Part shown: positions 16,574 to 26,577 of the stretch, in pieces | How positions within the stretch are numbered: the stretch's first letter is position 1 | Layout: every line of letters begins with the position of its first letter | Source: Bacteroidota bacterium | GTDB lineage: Bacteria; Bacteroidota; Bacteroidia; M30B66 | Assembly: GCA_027490225.1 (NCBI GenBank) | Contig: JAIXYK010000049.1 | Coordinates: 50,371 to 114,370, forward strand | Direction: 5' to 3' | DNA length: 64,000 nt | Made by a program: the position numbers and the translations under genes | The notes under the pieces: model-generated | The model's input: the letters and a program-made list of their open reading frames with translations, nothing else | What the model was told of the DNA's origin: nothing | The model's database searches: none

Positions 16574-17518
16574 ATGCGCATCTCAGCTTCTATTAGTACA
16601 ATATCTCAAAATATTTTAAAATCAACTGTAAATCAGTTAGATGCAGCTGGAATATATGCCTATCATTTAGACAGTATTGAAAGCCGAGAAATTTTTTATT
16701 TCGCTCAAAAATTAAGAGCATTTACAACTTTACCTTTCGATTTACACTTAATTACCACCGATCCGGTTAAATACTGGGACGAAATTAGGAATGCTAAAAT
16801 TGAAGCCATCACACTACAACTAGAAAATTTAAACTATCCTTTGTTCATACCCAAAGATTTGCAAGGAAAAGTTGGTGTAGCAGTGCTTTCAACCACACAT
16901 ATCAAACGATTTGCGACTTATCAAAAAACGGCTTCATGGATTTTGTTAATGATGACAACACCCGGAATAAGTGGTGGAAAATTTACACCAGATAAATTTG
17001 CAAACATCATCAAATACCGCCAGGCTTATAAACATTTACCTATGTATGTGGATGGTGGTGTTACGCATGAAATTGCTGGTGTTTTAAGACTTTTTGGAGT
17101 AGAACAAATCGTTTCGGGTTCATACTTATTTGCACAAGAAAGTGTAGAAAAAGCCGTGGAACTTTTAAATACTGCGGCTCCACTTACCTGGTTGGTAAAA
17201 GATATCATGGCCACAGGAACAGAGCATTTTACTACTTCAGAAATGACTTATGGCGTGCTTCCATCCACATTGTTCATATCAAGCAAATCAGAAATTTCAG
17301 ATATTTCGCATCAATCTCAATGGTTCACCGCCATGGAGCAAGTGCTCAGTTACGCTGAAGTAAATGGAAGTGCAGTTTTTATTAACCAAGACATGCCAGT
17401 TTCAGAACTCATACATTTGCTAAAAGAATTTGAAGCTCCATCGCCGTATTTCTTTGCTGTAAATGAACAACAAGAAATTACAGGTTCATTATTTATTCAA
17501 CCATACAAATTCCCATGA
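16574..17518 (+). CDS. Ribulose-phosphate 3-epimerase-like protein with extra C-terminal domain
   Basis: A 314-residue protein. Residues 1-~198 match the ribulose-5-phosphate 3-epimerase barrel with its active-site order intact: Ser in ISASIS (4 or 6), H31-x-D33, H58 in FDLHLI, Met in LLMMTTPGISGGKF (126/127) and D160 in YVDGGV, then SGSYLF as phosphate site. The usual HLM is HLI. Residues ~205-314 are additional and weakly resemble CBS sequence (LVKDIMATG..., FFAVNEQQEITGSLF); I am unsure of that fold. Ordinary epimerases are ~220 residues, so this is a fusion or a specialised form. Its stop overlaps the start of the DAHP-synthase-type gene (ATGA), so both are coupled. Confidence 0.7.
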   Translation: MRISASISTISQNILKSTVNQLDAAGIYAYHLDSIESREIFYFAQKLRAFTTLPFDLHLITTDPVKYWDEIRNAKIEAITLQLENLNYPLFIPKDLQGKVGVAVLSTTHIKRFATYQKTASWILLMMTTPGISGGKFTPDKFANIIKYRQAYKHLPMYVDGGVTHEIAGVLRLFGVEQIVSGSYLFAQESVEKAVELLNTAAPLTWLVKDIMATGTEHFTTSEMTYGVLPSTLFISSKSEISDISHQSQWFTAMEQVLSYAEVNGSAVFINQDMPVSELIHLLKEFEAPSPYFFAVNEQQEITGSLFIQPYKFP

Positions 17519-18513
17519 TATTACAATTACGTCAAAATATTTCTCACGAAGAAGCTACAACGCTCGCTGTGGCAAATCAAGCTGCTTTTTTTCAGGAAAA
17601 TGGAGCCTATATTTTCGTATTATCTTCTTCTGTAAAGGCTGTTCCTGCTGCATTGGAAGCATACACTGATAAAAGTTGGGTTACAGATTCTGATATTCAA
17701 TTGGCATCCAAACAATACCGCAACGAAGTGCGTGAAGTAAAATGGGGAAAAACAATTGTTGGCGGAAATACCGGAAACACTGTAATGATTGCAGGTCCTT
17801 GTTCTGTGGAATCTGAAGCACAATTAGAACTTACCGCTTCATTATTAAAAGAATTAAACATCAACAATATGCGCGCTGGTGCATTTAAGCCACGAACATC
17901 ACCTTATACTTTTCAAGGTTTGGGAATTGATGGTTTAAAGTTACTGGCTAAAATGCGCGAAAAATATGGTTTTAGCATTGTAACTGAAGTGCGCGATGCA
18001 ACCAATGTAGAAGCGATTATAGAATATGCAGACATTATTCAAATTGGCGCAAAATCAATGTACGACCATGGTATTTTAAAGCGCTGTGGAAAAACTGATA
18101 AACCTATTTTGTTGAAAAGAGGATTTGGTGCCACTTTACAGGAATTTGTGCAATGTGCTGAATTTGTGTTAAGCGGTGGAAATCCTAATGTGATGCTCTG
18201 CGAAAGAGGTATCAGGACTTTCGAAACTAAAACCCGATTCACTTTAGATTTATGCGGTGTTTCGTATTTAAAGGAATACACCAATTTACCCTTGATTTTA
18301 GACCCAAGTCATGCCATGGGTTATGCTTATGGTGTGGCCGATTTATCTCGTGCCTGTGTGGCAATGGGCATTGATGGATTGCTGGTAGAAGTGCATCCAG
18401 AACCGAAAAAAGCGCTTTCAGATGCTTCTCAACAATTAACTTACGATCAGTTTCGTAATCTCATGCAAACCCTTCAACCTATTGCAAATGCTGTAGGAAG
18501 ACAAATGGTATAA
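17515..18513 (+). CDS. aroF: DAHP synthase family protein (type I-beta, ferredoxin-like N-terminus)
   Basis: Condenses phosphoenolpyruvate with erythrose 4-phosphate in the first shikimate step, or a related aldose phosphate. It has 332 residues: an N-terminal ~75-residue ferredoxin-like regulatory domain, then the barrel with AGPCS (93-97), GAFKPRTSPY (122-131), KRG (201-203), DPSH (263-266) and EVHPEP (292-297). Metal ligands C96, H266, E292 and D303 have the same spacing as in the Thermotoga maritima enzyme. The substrate-site segment normally GARNMQNF reads GAKSMYDHG (178-186), a real departure. It is translationally coupled to an RPE-like protein and followed after one base by a KdsC-like phosphatase. 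DAHP synthase is the default call; a different substrate is possible. Confidence 0.8.
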   Translation: MILQLRQNISHEEATTLAVANQAAFFQENGAYIFVLSSSVKAVPAALEAYTDKSWVTDSDIQLASKQYRNEVREVKWGKTIVGGNTGNTVMIAGPCSVESEAQLELTASLLKELNINNMRAGAFKPRTSPYTFQGLGIDGLKLLAKMREKYGFSIVTEVRDATNVEAIIEYADIIQIGAKSMYDHGILKRCGKTDKPILLKRGFGATLQEFVQCAEFVLSGGNPNVMLCERGIRTFETKTRFTLDLCGVSYLKEYTNLPLILDPSHAMGYAYGVADLSRACVAMGIDGLLVEVHPEPKKALSDASQQLTYDQFRNLMQTLQPIANAVGRQMV

Positions 18514-18514
18514 G

Positions 18515-19174
18515 ATGGATTTCTTTAGAAAAAACATTTCATATTTATACGAAACAGGCAAAATTGAGGAAGATTTGTTTCAGCAATTTTCTGAAAATCA
18601 ACATCCTGAACTCAATAGCATTTTGTTAATCAGCGATATTGCAGGTATTACAACCGATAATTTGTTAAAACAAGATTTGCGCGCACAAGCAGCAGTTCCG
18701 TCAGATTTAAGGTTGATAATATTTGATATTGACGGTGTGATGACCGATGGCGGCATGTTTTACACCGAAAGTGGCGATGAATTGAAGAAGTTTAATGCAA
18801 AAGATGGATTGGCCATCAGAATGCTGAACCATGCTGGTTTTGAAACTGGAATTATTAGCCATGGGACTAACATCAACCTGATACAAAAACGTGCTGATAT
18901 TGTTCACATAAAACACGTGTATTGTGGAGTAGAACCCAAAAGCGAAGTGCTGATGCGCTGGTGCGATGCCTTGGAAATTACTCCTCAACAAGTCGCCTTT
19001 ATTGGAGACGACATCAATGATCTTTCCATCATCAACATTGTTGGTTTTTCAGCTTGTCCTGCCGATGCATTACCTGCCGTAAAAAATGCAGTAAATGTAG
19101 TACTGAGTCGCAAAGGTGGTGACGCTTGTGTGCGCGAATGGATTGATAATTACTTACTTAAATCGGGAATTTAA
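18515..19174 (+). CDS. KdsC-like HAD phosphatase with N-terminal extension
   Basis: A 219-residue HAD hydrolase of the KdsC subfamily (dephosphorylation of KDO 8-phosphate or similar 3-deoxy sugar acids). Motif I is DIDGVMTDGG (71-80), KdsC-type GDELKKFNAKDGLAIRML follows, motif III includes K142, and motif IV is GDDINDL (164-170). Motif II reads ISHGTN (114-119), where KdsC has a Gly-Arg (ITGR), which may alter substrate contact. Residues 1-66 are an extension not found in usual ~170-residue KdsC. It begins one base after the DAHP-synthase-type gene, so the two are surely one transcript. Confidence 0.8.
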   Translation: MDFFRKNISYLYETGKIEEDLFQQFSENQHPELNSILLISDIAGITTDNLLKQDLRAQAAVPSDLRLIIFDIDGVMTDGGMFYTESGDELKKFNAKDGLAIRMLNHAGFETGIISHGTNINLIQKRADIVHIKHVYCGVEPKSEVLMRWCDALEITPQQVAFIGDDINDLSIINIVGFSACPADALPAVKNAVNVVLSRKGGDACVREWIDNYLLKSGI

Positions 19175-19200
19175 AAATTTCTGAAATAGAAAATAGATAA

Positions 19201-20229
19201 ATGAATTTACAAAACGATTTAATTTTACGTGCAGCAAGAGGCGAAAAAACAGAGAGAACGCCTGTTTGGTTAATGCGTCAAGCTGGGCGAATTCTTCCTG
19301 AGTACCGCGCAGTGCGTGCCAATGTGCGCGATTTTATTGAACTGGTAGAAACGCCGGAATTAGCTGCTGAGGTAACCATTCAACCTGTAGATATTTTAGG
19401 TGTAGATGCTGCCATAATTTTTTCAGATATTTTGGTGATTCCCCAAGCAATGGGTTGTCCTTACAAAATGCTGGAAAACAAAGGTCCTTGGTTCGAAAAT
19501 ACCATTCGCACACCCGATGACCTTCAAAAGTTACACATTGCTGACCCGGAAAAAGATTTAGGTTTTGTTTTGGAAGCAATCAAAATAACAAAAAAAGGAC
19601 TCAATAATCGTGTTCCTTTAATTGGTTTTGCAGGCGCTCCGTGGACAATTTTGGCTTACATGACCGAAGGTTCTGGTTCCAAAACTTTCTCAGTTGCTCG
19701 TAAGGTGTTATATACACAACCTGAGTTCGCCCACCAGCTATTGCAAATGATTACAGATAGCACCATTGCCTATTTAAAAGCTCAAGTTAAAGCTGGTGCC
19801 GACATGCTGCAGTTGTTTGATTCCTGGGCTGGTATTTTATCACCTGCTCAATACGCCACATTCTCAACGCCTTACATCAAACAAATTTGTGATGCCATTA
19901 CAGAAGTGCCACTCACTGTTTTTGCAAAAGGGGCATTTTTTGCTCTTGAAGATTTAGGTAAATTATCTTGCAATACCATTGGCCTCGATTGGAACATGGA
20001 CATTGCTCACTCACGCAAATTAATTGGCAACAATAAAACATTACAAGGCAACTTAGACCCTTGTTTATTGTATGCCGATCATTCAACCATTAAAAAAGAA
20101 ACAGAAAAAATGTTGCAGGCTTTTGGTAGCTCGCATCATATTGCTAATTTAGGGCACGGTTTGTATCCCGACACTAATCCAGAATCGGTGAAGGTTTTTG
20201 TGCAAACTGTAAAACAATTTAACCACTAA
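19201..20229 (+). CDS. hemE: Uroporphyrinogen III decarboxylase
   Basis: Removes four carboxyl groups from uroporphyrinogen III to give coproporphyrinogen III in haem synthesis. The 342-residue length is typical. The N-terminal signature [16 protein letters not shown], the [12 protein letters not shown] motif and QLFDSWAG are all present, and LDPCLLY and [11 protein letters not shown] close the sequence. It starts 26 bases after the KdsC-like gene on the same strand and is probably co-transcribed. Confidence 0.95.
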   Translation: MNLQNDLILRAARGEKTERTPVWLMRQAGRILPEYRAVRANVRDFIELVETPELAAEVTIQPVDILGVDAAIIFSDILVIPQAMGCPYKMLENKGPWFENTIRTPDDLQKLHIADPEKDLGFVLEAIKITKKGLNNRVPLIGFAGAPWTILAYMTEGSGSKTFSVARKVLYTQPEFAHQLLQMITDSTIAYLKAQVKAGADMLQLFDSWAGILSPAQYATFSTPYIKQICDAITEVPLTVFAKGAFFALEDLGKLSCNTIGLDWNMDIAHSRKLIGNNKTLQGNLDPCLLYADHSTIKKETEKMLQAFGSSHHIANLGHGLYPDTNPESVKVFVQTVKQFNH

Positions 20230-20266
20230 TTGCAGCGTTTCAACTCATTTTTAGAACCATCCAATT

Positions 20267-21010
20267 TTGTCTGATAGTCTCGTAATTATTCCAACTTACA
20301 ACGAAATCGAAAACATCGAGAAGATGATTCGGAAAGTTTTTTCGTTGCCTAAAGTTTTCCATGTACTCATTATTGAAGATGGCTCTCCCGATGGAACAGC
20401 TGCAGTTGTTAAAAGGTTAATGCCCGAATTTCCTGATAAATTATTTATTGAAGAACGCAAAGGCAAACTTGGTTTAGGAACAGCTTATATTCATGGTTTT
20501 AAATGGGGACTCAAAAAAAGCTATAACTACATTTTCGAAATGGATTGCGATTTCTCACATAATCCCGACGATTTATTAAGACTTTACAGCGCATGTGCAG
20601 ATGGTGGAGCAGATTTGGCAATTGGTTCCCGTTACATTACTGGCGTTAATGTAGTAAACTGGCCTATGAAACGCGTATTGATGTCTTATTATGCATCAGC
20701 TTATGTAAGAAGAATTACGGGAATGAGCATTCGCGATACCACAGCCGGATTTAAATGCTACAATCGAAAGGTTTTAGAAACTATAGAACTCGATAAGATT
20801 AAATTCATGGGTTATGCCTTTCAAATTGAAATGAAATTTACAGCCTGGAAATGCGGTTTTAAAATAACAGAAGTGCCAATTATTTTCTACGATCGCACCG
20901 AAGGACAGTCAAAAATGTCGGGTAAAATTTTCCGAGAAGCCATTCTTGGTGTCATAGAAATGCGGTTTAAAAGCCTTTTTAGAAAATATCCACAAGCCAA
21001 ACCCTTGTAA
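20267..21010 (+). CDS. Dolichol/polyprenol-phosphate mannosyltransferase-type glycosyltransferase (GT2)
   Basis: A 247-residue GT-A fold enzyme like eukaryotic Dpm1 and bacterial polyprenol-phosphate mannose synthases, which charge a lipid carrier with a sugar at the inner face of the membrane. Motifs: VIIPTYNEIENIEKM, IIEDGSPDGTA, the DxD-type MDCDFSHNP and GSRYITG, ending FYDRTEGQSKMSG. There is no C-terminal membrane domain, as in Dpm1. The start is TTG at 20267 (SDSLVIIPTYN); no ATG lies upstream in frame. It follows hemE by 37 bases. Confidence 0.88.
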   Translation: MSDSLVIIPTYNEIENIEKMIRKVFSLPKVFHVLIIEDGSPDGTAAVVKRLMPEFPDKLFIEERKGKLGLGTAYIHGFKWGLKKSYNYIFEMDCDFSHNPDDLLRLYSACADGGADLAIGSRYITGVNVVNWPMKRVLMSYYASAYVRRITGMSIRDTTAGFKCYNRKVLETIELDKIKFMGYAFQIEMKFTAWKCGFKITEVPIIFYDRTEGQSKMSGKIFREAILGVIEMRFKSLFRKYPQAKPL

Positions 21011-21109
21011 ATATTGATGTTAGGCAATTGCTAACAGTTTGTTTTTCAGGTTTTAGGAAGTAAAATTTTAATTAAATGTACTTTATAAAAATTAAGCCGA
21101 TAAAATCCT

Positions 21110-21117
21110 TAATTTTG
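21110..21117 (+). promoter_or_regulatory. Candidate -7 element of pyrG
   Basis: TAATTTTG matches the Bacteroidota TAnnTTTG consensus, 24 bases before the pyrG ATG at 21142. The 131-bp gap before pyrG holds no other clear signal; I see no attenuator hairpin. Confidence 0.5.
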
Positions 21118-21129
21118 CGCAACCAATAA

Positions 21130-22785
<1,656 letters not shown>

Positions 22786-22793
22786 GCTTTTTT

Positions 22794-22910
22794 TTAGGGC
22801 GTGCCCCTGCTTTTTACATCCATTTTCAGGTAAACGTTTCGTATAGCAGGGTCGCGTCTTCGCCTGCACAAGGTGCTTGGCTCAGCCGCTCACGCGAGCA
22901 GCAGGATTGT
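22794..22910. repeat. GC-rich intergenic element E2
   Basis: Starts TTAGGGCGTGCCCCTGC and ends near CGCTCACGCGAGCAGCAGG, with several short self-complementary stretches (CTCACGCGAG). It is GC-rich against AT-rich flanks and lies right after pyrG. The opening GGGCGTGCCCC is characteristic of the dispersed Bacteroidota intergenic repeats. No coding potential was credited. Confidence 0.55.
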
Positions 22911-22998
22911 TTTGAAAATTCATGATTCTTTAATCTGTAACTTCTTGCAATCGACCTCAAAAAATCTCATGTTTGCTTCAAACTTAAACGCTATAGCT

Positions 22999-23469
22999 AT
23001 GCAAACAACAATGAATCTCCCCAACATCTTTACCAAAGAAGTTTCCGACGGAATTGTAGACAGAATCAACAAATTGTCATTTGACACCAAACCACTTTGG
23101 GGAAAAATGACTGTTGAACAAATGTTGGCACATTGCAGCGTTACCTACGAAATGATTTACGAAAACAAACATGCAAAACCAGGTTTTTTTATGAAAATAA
23201 TGCTCAATGCATTCGTGAAAAAAACAGTGGTTGGCATGGCTCCTTACCGAAAAAATTCTCAAACAGCACCAGCATTCCTCATTAAAGATTCCCGCAATTT
23301 CGAAATCGAAAAAAAGCGATTAATTCAGTACATTCAAAAAACTCAACAATTAGGCGAAAAAGAATTTAACCAAAAAGAATCACACTCTTTCGGAAAATTG
23401 TCAGCAGACGAATGGAATACTATGTTCTACAAACACCTAGATCACCATTTATCTCAATTTGGGGTCTAA
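22999..23469 (+). CDS. DUF1569 domain protein (DinB-like superfamily)
   Basis: A 156-residue cytoplasmic protein with the DUF1569 pattern: KPLWGKMTVEQMLAHCSVTYEM near the N-terminus and a C-terminal FGKLSADEWNTMFYKHLDHHLSQFGV, whose histidines would bind a metal in the DinB-type four-helix fold. Function is unknown for the family. The open frame extends upstream to 22873, but that part runs through the GC-rich repeat; I chose the ATG at 22999 (MQTTMNLP). It is monocistronic by spacing and precedes the arsenic operon. Confidence 0.75.
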   Translation: MQTTMNLPNIFTKEVSDGIVDRINKLSFDTKPLWGKMTVEQMLAHCSVTYEMIYENKHAKPGFFMKIMLNAFVKKTVVGMAPYRKNSQTAPAFLIKDSRNFEIEKKRLIQYIQKTQQLGEKEFNQKESHSFGKLSADEWNTMFYKHLDHHLSQFGV

Positions 23470-23544
23470 GGATTTGATTACTAAATCATTTCAAGACTAA
23501 AAAATTTCGTTTTTATTTATTTTGCATCATTTGTAAAATGTAAA

Positions 23545-23574
23545 TTATTATATCGTAATATTGCAATATAATAA
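23545..23574. promoter_or_regulatory. ArsR operator, 30-bp dyad
   Basis: TTATTATAT (23545-23553) pairs with ATATAATAA (23566-23574) around a central AATATT, giving 13 of 15 symmetric positions. It ends 9 bases before the arsR start, the usual location and AT-rich character for an ArsR/SmtB operator controlling its own operon. Confidence 0.75.
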
Positions 23575-23583
23575 TAAATAGAA

Positions 23584-23916
23584 ATGGGTGCCACCAAAAC
23601 AGAACACTTTACTGATTACCAAAACAAAATTGCTACACTAGCCAAATCAATTGGGCATCCTGCAAGAGTCGCTATTATTGAATATTTACTAAAAGTTGAC
23701 ACCTGCATTTGTGGCGACATTGTAAATGAACTTCCACTGGCACAACCAACAGTTTCTCAGCACCTCAAAGAATTAAAAAACGCTGGAATCATCAAAGGAA
23801 ACATTGAAGGTACTGCCATATGCTATTGTATAAATGAAGAAGTGCTTAACGAGCTCAAACAATTTTTCGGAAATATCGTGCACAACATTCAGGAAAAGAA
23901 AAGAAGTTGCTGTTAG
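23584..23916 (+). CDS. arsR: ArsR/SmtB-family metalloregulator
   Basis: A 110-residue winged-helix repressor that would release DNA on binding arsenite or antimonite. The recognition helix is in LAQPTVSQHLKELKNAGII. A Cys pair C41/C43 (DTCICGDIV) lies at the start of the helix that carries the sensor in classical ArsR (ELCVCDL), and a further C109/C110 pair ends the chain. It directly precedes an arsenate-reductase-like gene and acr3 and has a dyad operator overlapping its promoter region. Confidence 0.9.
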   Translation: MGATKTEHFTDYQNKIATLAKSIGHPARVAIIEYLLKVDTCICGDIVNELPLAQPTVSQHLKELKNAGIIKGNIEGTAICYCINEEVLNELKQFFGNIVHNIQEKKRSCC

Positions 23917-23940
23917 TCAATTAAAAAAAAGAGAAATAAA

Positions 23941-24657
23941 ATGTATATAAAGTCTGCATTAACAATTGTTTCAATCATTTTTGTTACAACCATGTCATCC
24001 TTCAATTTCACATTAAAAACGGTATTTAATCCGAAGCTACAAACTTATTGCGATGGATTAAACAAAGAATTTGCACAAATTCCAACCGAGCGCAAAGAAC
24101 AACTCAATGAACTAGCAAAGTATGTTGCAACCACAAAAACGGATGGCAAACCTGTAAATCTACTTTTTGTCTGCACCAGCAATTCTCGCAGAAGTCACAT
24201 GGCGCAAGTTTGGGCGCAGGTCGCTGCTTATTACTATCAAATTGAAAATGTGAGTACTTTTTCTGGTGGCACAGAACAAACCCGTGTAAATATTAATGCC
24301 ATCAACGCTTTGGAACGAGCAGGTTTCGAAATCTATTCTAATAAACAAAGCGACAATCCATTGTGGTATGTAAAAGCGGGTGAAAAAATAAATCCATGGG
24401 CAATATTCTCTAAGAAATATACCGATTCAACCAATCCCAAAAATTCATTTGGTGCCGTAATGGTGTGTACAGAAGCCGATAAAGGTTGTCCTATTGTAGA
24501 TGGTGCTGATTATAGATTGGGTTTACCTTACGAAGACCCGAAATTGTTTGATGCAACACCTCAAAAAGACGCAAAATACGACGAGCGATGCCGGCAAATT
24601 GCAAGAGAAATGTTTTATACTATGGAGCTTGCTAAAAATTTAATTGCAAAGAAATAA
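23941..24657 (+). CDS. arsC: Arsenate reductase-like LMW protein-tyrosine phosphatase family protein
   Basis: A 238-residue protein with the C-x5-R loop C78-TSNSR-R84 of thioredoxin-type arsenate reductases and low-molecular-weight phosphatases, followed by SHMAQVWA. The late acidic loop is in LPYEDPKLFD. Further cysteines in VCTEADKGCP may serve in disulfide relay. It is longer than the ~140-residue classical enzymes, with a helical N-terminal ~70-residue segment. The first 20 residues (SALTIVSIIFVTTMSS) are hydrophobic and signal-like, which is odd for a cytosolic reductase; an internal start at 23992 would remove them. It lies in the ars operon, 3 bases before acr3. Confidence 0.8.
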   Translation: MYIKSALTIVSIIFVTTMSSFNFTLKTVFNPKLQTYCDGLNKEFAQIPTERKEQLNELAKYVATTKTDGKPVNLLFVCTSNSRRSHMAQVWAQVAAYYYQIENVSTFSGGTEQTRVNINAINALERAGFEIYSNKQSDNPLWYVKAGEKINPWAIFSKKYTDSTNPKNSFGAVMVCTEADKGCPIVDGADYRLGLPYEDPKLFDATPQKDAKYDERCRQIAREMFYTMELAKNLIAKK

Positions 24658-24660
24658 GCA

Positions 24661-25719
24661 ATGGTTTCTGAAACATTCTCTAAACGAAAGAAACTAAAAT
24701 TCCTCGACCGTTTCCTCACGTTATGGATATTCATAGCCATGACAATTGGCGTTTCTATCGGTTATTTTATTCCAGAAAGCAGCGCTTTTATTAATTCATT
24801 TTCTCAAGGCACCACCAATATTCCACTCGCAATTGGCTTAATCATTATGATGTATCCGCCTTTGTGCAAGGTTAACTTTTCGAAATTGAAAGACATTTTC
24901 AAAAATCCTAAACTGCTAATTGGTTCTTTATTTATCACTTGGGTTGTAGGTCCTTTTGTGATGTTTTTATTGTCTATATTTTTCTTAAAAGACCATCCCG
25001 ATTACATGACCGGCCTCATCATTATCGGTTTAGCACCTTGCATTGCAATGGTTATTGTATGGAGCGAATTGGCCGAAGGAAACAGAGAATTAACCGCCGG
25101 ACTTGTTGGAATAAATAGCATTTTGCAAGTGTTATTCTTTAGTCTTTACGCTTATTTTTACTTGGAAATCATGCTGCCTTTATTTGGCATTCAAGCATTA
25201 AGCATCGATATAACCATTCTTCAAATAGCAGAAACGGTTGGTATTTATTTAGGAATTCCATTTTTAGCCGCGGTGTTTACCCGGTTCATTTTACTAAAAA
25301 CCAAAGGTGTGAATTGGTTTAATCAAAAGTTTATTCCAGTTATTTCTCCTTTTACCTTGTATGCGCTCCTTTTTACCATAGTTGTCATGTTTAGTTTAAA
25401 AGGCGAAATGATTGTAGATATTCCACAAGACGTCATCAGAGTTGCTATTCCATTGATTATCTTTTTCATCATTATGTTTACTACCATGTTTTTTGTGGCG
25501 AGAGCATTAGGGGCTTCCTACAAAGACACAGCATCTGTTGCTTTTACCGCTTCTGGCAATAATTTCGAATTAGCCATAGCTGTTTCAATCGGGGTTTTTG
25601 GCATTAATTCAGGACAAGCATTCGCGGGTGTTATTGGACCGCTGGTGGAAGTACCTGTGTTAATTGCTTTGGTAAATGTGGCTTTTTGGTTGCGTAAAAA
25701 ATATTTTATCATTCCTTAA
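24661..25719 (+). CDS. acr3: Arsenite efflux transporter, ACR3 family
   Basis: A 352-residue membrane protein with ten predicted hydrophobic segments (BASS superfamily), exporting arsenite in exchange for protons. The essential Cys lies in LAPCIAMVIVWSELAEGN, and the family Glu in GNNFELAIAVSIGVFG. FLDRFLTLWIFIAM at the N-terminus is a typical ACR3 opening. The gene starts 3 bases after the reductase stop and is followed after 9 bases by a phosphoesterase gene, so all four genes are one operon under the ArsR operator. Confidence 0.93.
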   Translation: MVSETFSKRKKLKFLDRFLTLWIFIAMTIGVSIGYFIPESSAFINSFSQGTTNIPLAIGLIIMMYPPLCKVNFSKLKDIFKNPKLLIGSLFITWVVGPFVMFLLSIFFLKDHPDYMTGLIIIGLAPCIAMVIVWSELAEGNRELTAGLVGINSILQVLFFSLYAYFYLEIMLPLFGIQALSIDITILQIAETVGIYLGIPFLAAVFTRFILLKTKGVNWFNQKFIPVISPFTLYALLFTIVVMFSLKGEMIVDIPQDVIRVAIPLIIFFIIMFTTMFFVARALGASYKDTASVAFTASGNNFELAIAVSIGVFGINSGQAFAGVIGPLVEVPVLIALVNVAFWLRKKYFIIP

Positions 25720-25728
25720 TTTTTAAAA

Positions 25729-26502
25729 ATGAAAATTGCATTATTCAGCGATATACACGCAAATTTGCCAGCTTTGGAAGCATTTTTTGCACATCTAGAA
25801 ACCACAAAACCTGATGCTGTTTATTGTTTGGGTGATTTGGTTGGTTATAATGTTTGGCCCAACGAAGTAATACAAGAAATTCGCAAACGCGGTATTCCAA
25901 CCATTGCCGGAAATTATGATTTTGGTGTTGGCCGAAATTCCGACGACTGCGGCTGCGCCTACAAAACAGAAGAAGATAGAGCTATGGGCGCACAGTCTAT
26001 CTCATTTACAAACCAAATAATTAAAGAAGATGAAAGGCTGTATTTGCGAACGCTACCAGCTCATTTGCAATTGGAATTTCAATTAAATAATGATCCTCTT
26101 TTTTTATTACTGGTGCACGGTAGTCCTCGGAAGATAAACGAATACTTGTTTGAAGACCGCGAAGAAAAAAGCATGTTGCGCATCCTTGAAAATGCACATG
26201 CAGATGTTTTGTTTTTTGGGCATACACATAAGCCTTATCACCGCATTTTCGAGTATGAAGTAGAAAACCAAAAGGCATATCGCCATGCCATAAATATTGG
26301 TTCTGTAGGCAAGCCTAAAGATGGCGACTCTCGTGGTTGTTATGTAATGCTAACCTTAGAAGAAAATTCATCTAAATTCAACAAAGAGAGCATTCAAGTT
26401 GATTTTCACCGGTTCGAATATGATGTCGAAAAAGCAGCATTAGCAGTGGAGAACAGCATTTTGCCCAATGCTTATGCTGAAATGTTGAGAAAAGGGTTTT
26501 GA
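25729..26502 (+). CDS. Metallophosphoesterase (calcineurin-like), end of ars operon
   Basis: A 257-residue two-metal phosphoesterase. Metal motifs in order: FSDIHAN (D8, H10), GDLVGY, GNYDFG, VHGSPR and GHTHKPYH. Length and motifs fit the YfcE/MJ0936-like group. It starts 9 bases after acr3, so it is probably arsenic-inducible. Phosphoesterases of this type do occur in arsenic islands of other bacteria, but their substrate there is not settled. A general phosphodiesterase that happens to share the transcript is the alternative. Confidence 0.82.
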   Translation: MKIALFSDIHANLPALEAFFAHLETTKPDAVYCLGDLVGYNVWPNEVIQEIRKRGIPTIAGNYDFGVGRNSDDCGCAYKTEEDRAMGAQSISFTNQIIKEDERLYLRTLPAHLQLEFQLNNDPLFLLLVHGSPRKINEYLFEDREEKSMLRILENAHADVLFFGHTHKPYHRIFEYEVENQKAYRHAINIGSVGKPKDGDSRGCYVMLTLEENSSKFNKESIQVDFHRFEYDVEKAALAVENSILPNAYAEMLRKGF

Positions 26503-26577
26503 TGATGCATCAAAATTGTTAAAAATATTTCTCCATTATCTTCTTTATATTCGCCTTTCATCTTTGTATAAATCTCA

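Noticed and set aside
22873..22998. N-terminal extension of the DUF1569 protein
   Set aside because: The extension is translated GC-rich repeat sequence and is not part of the domain.
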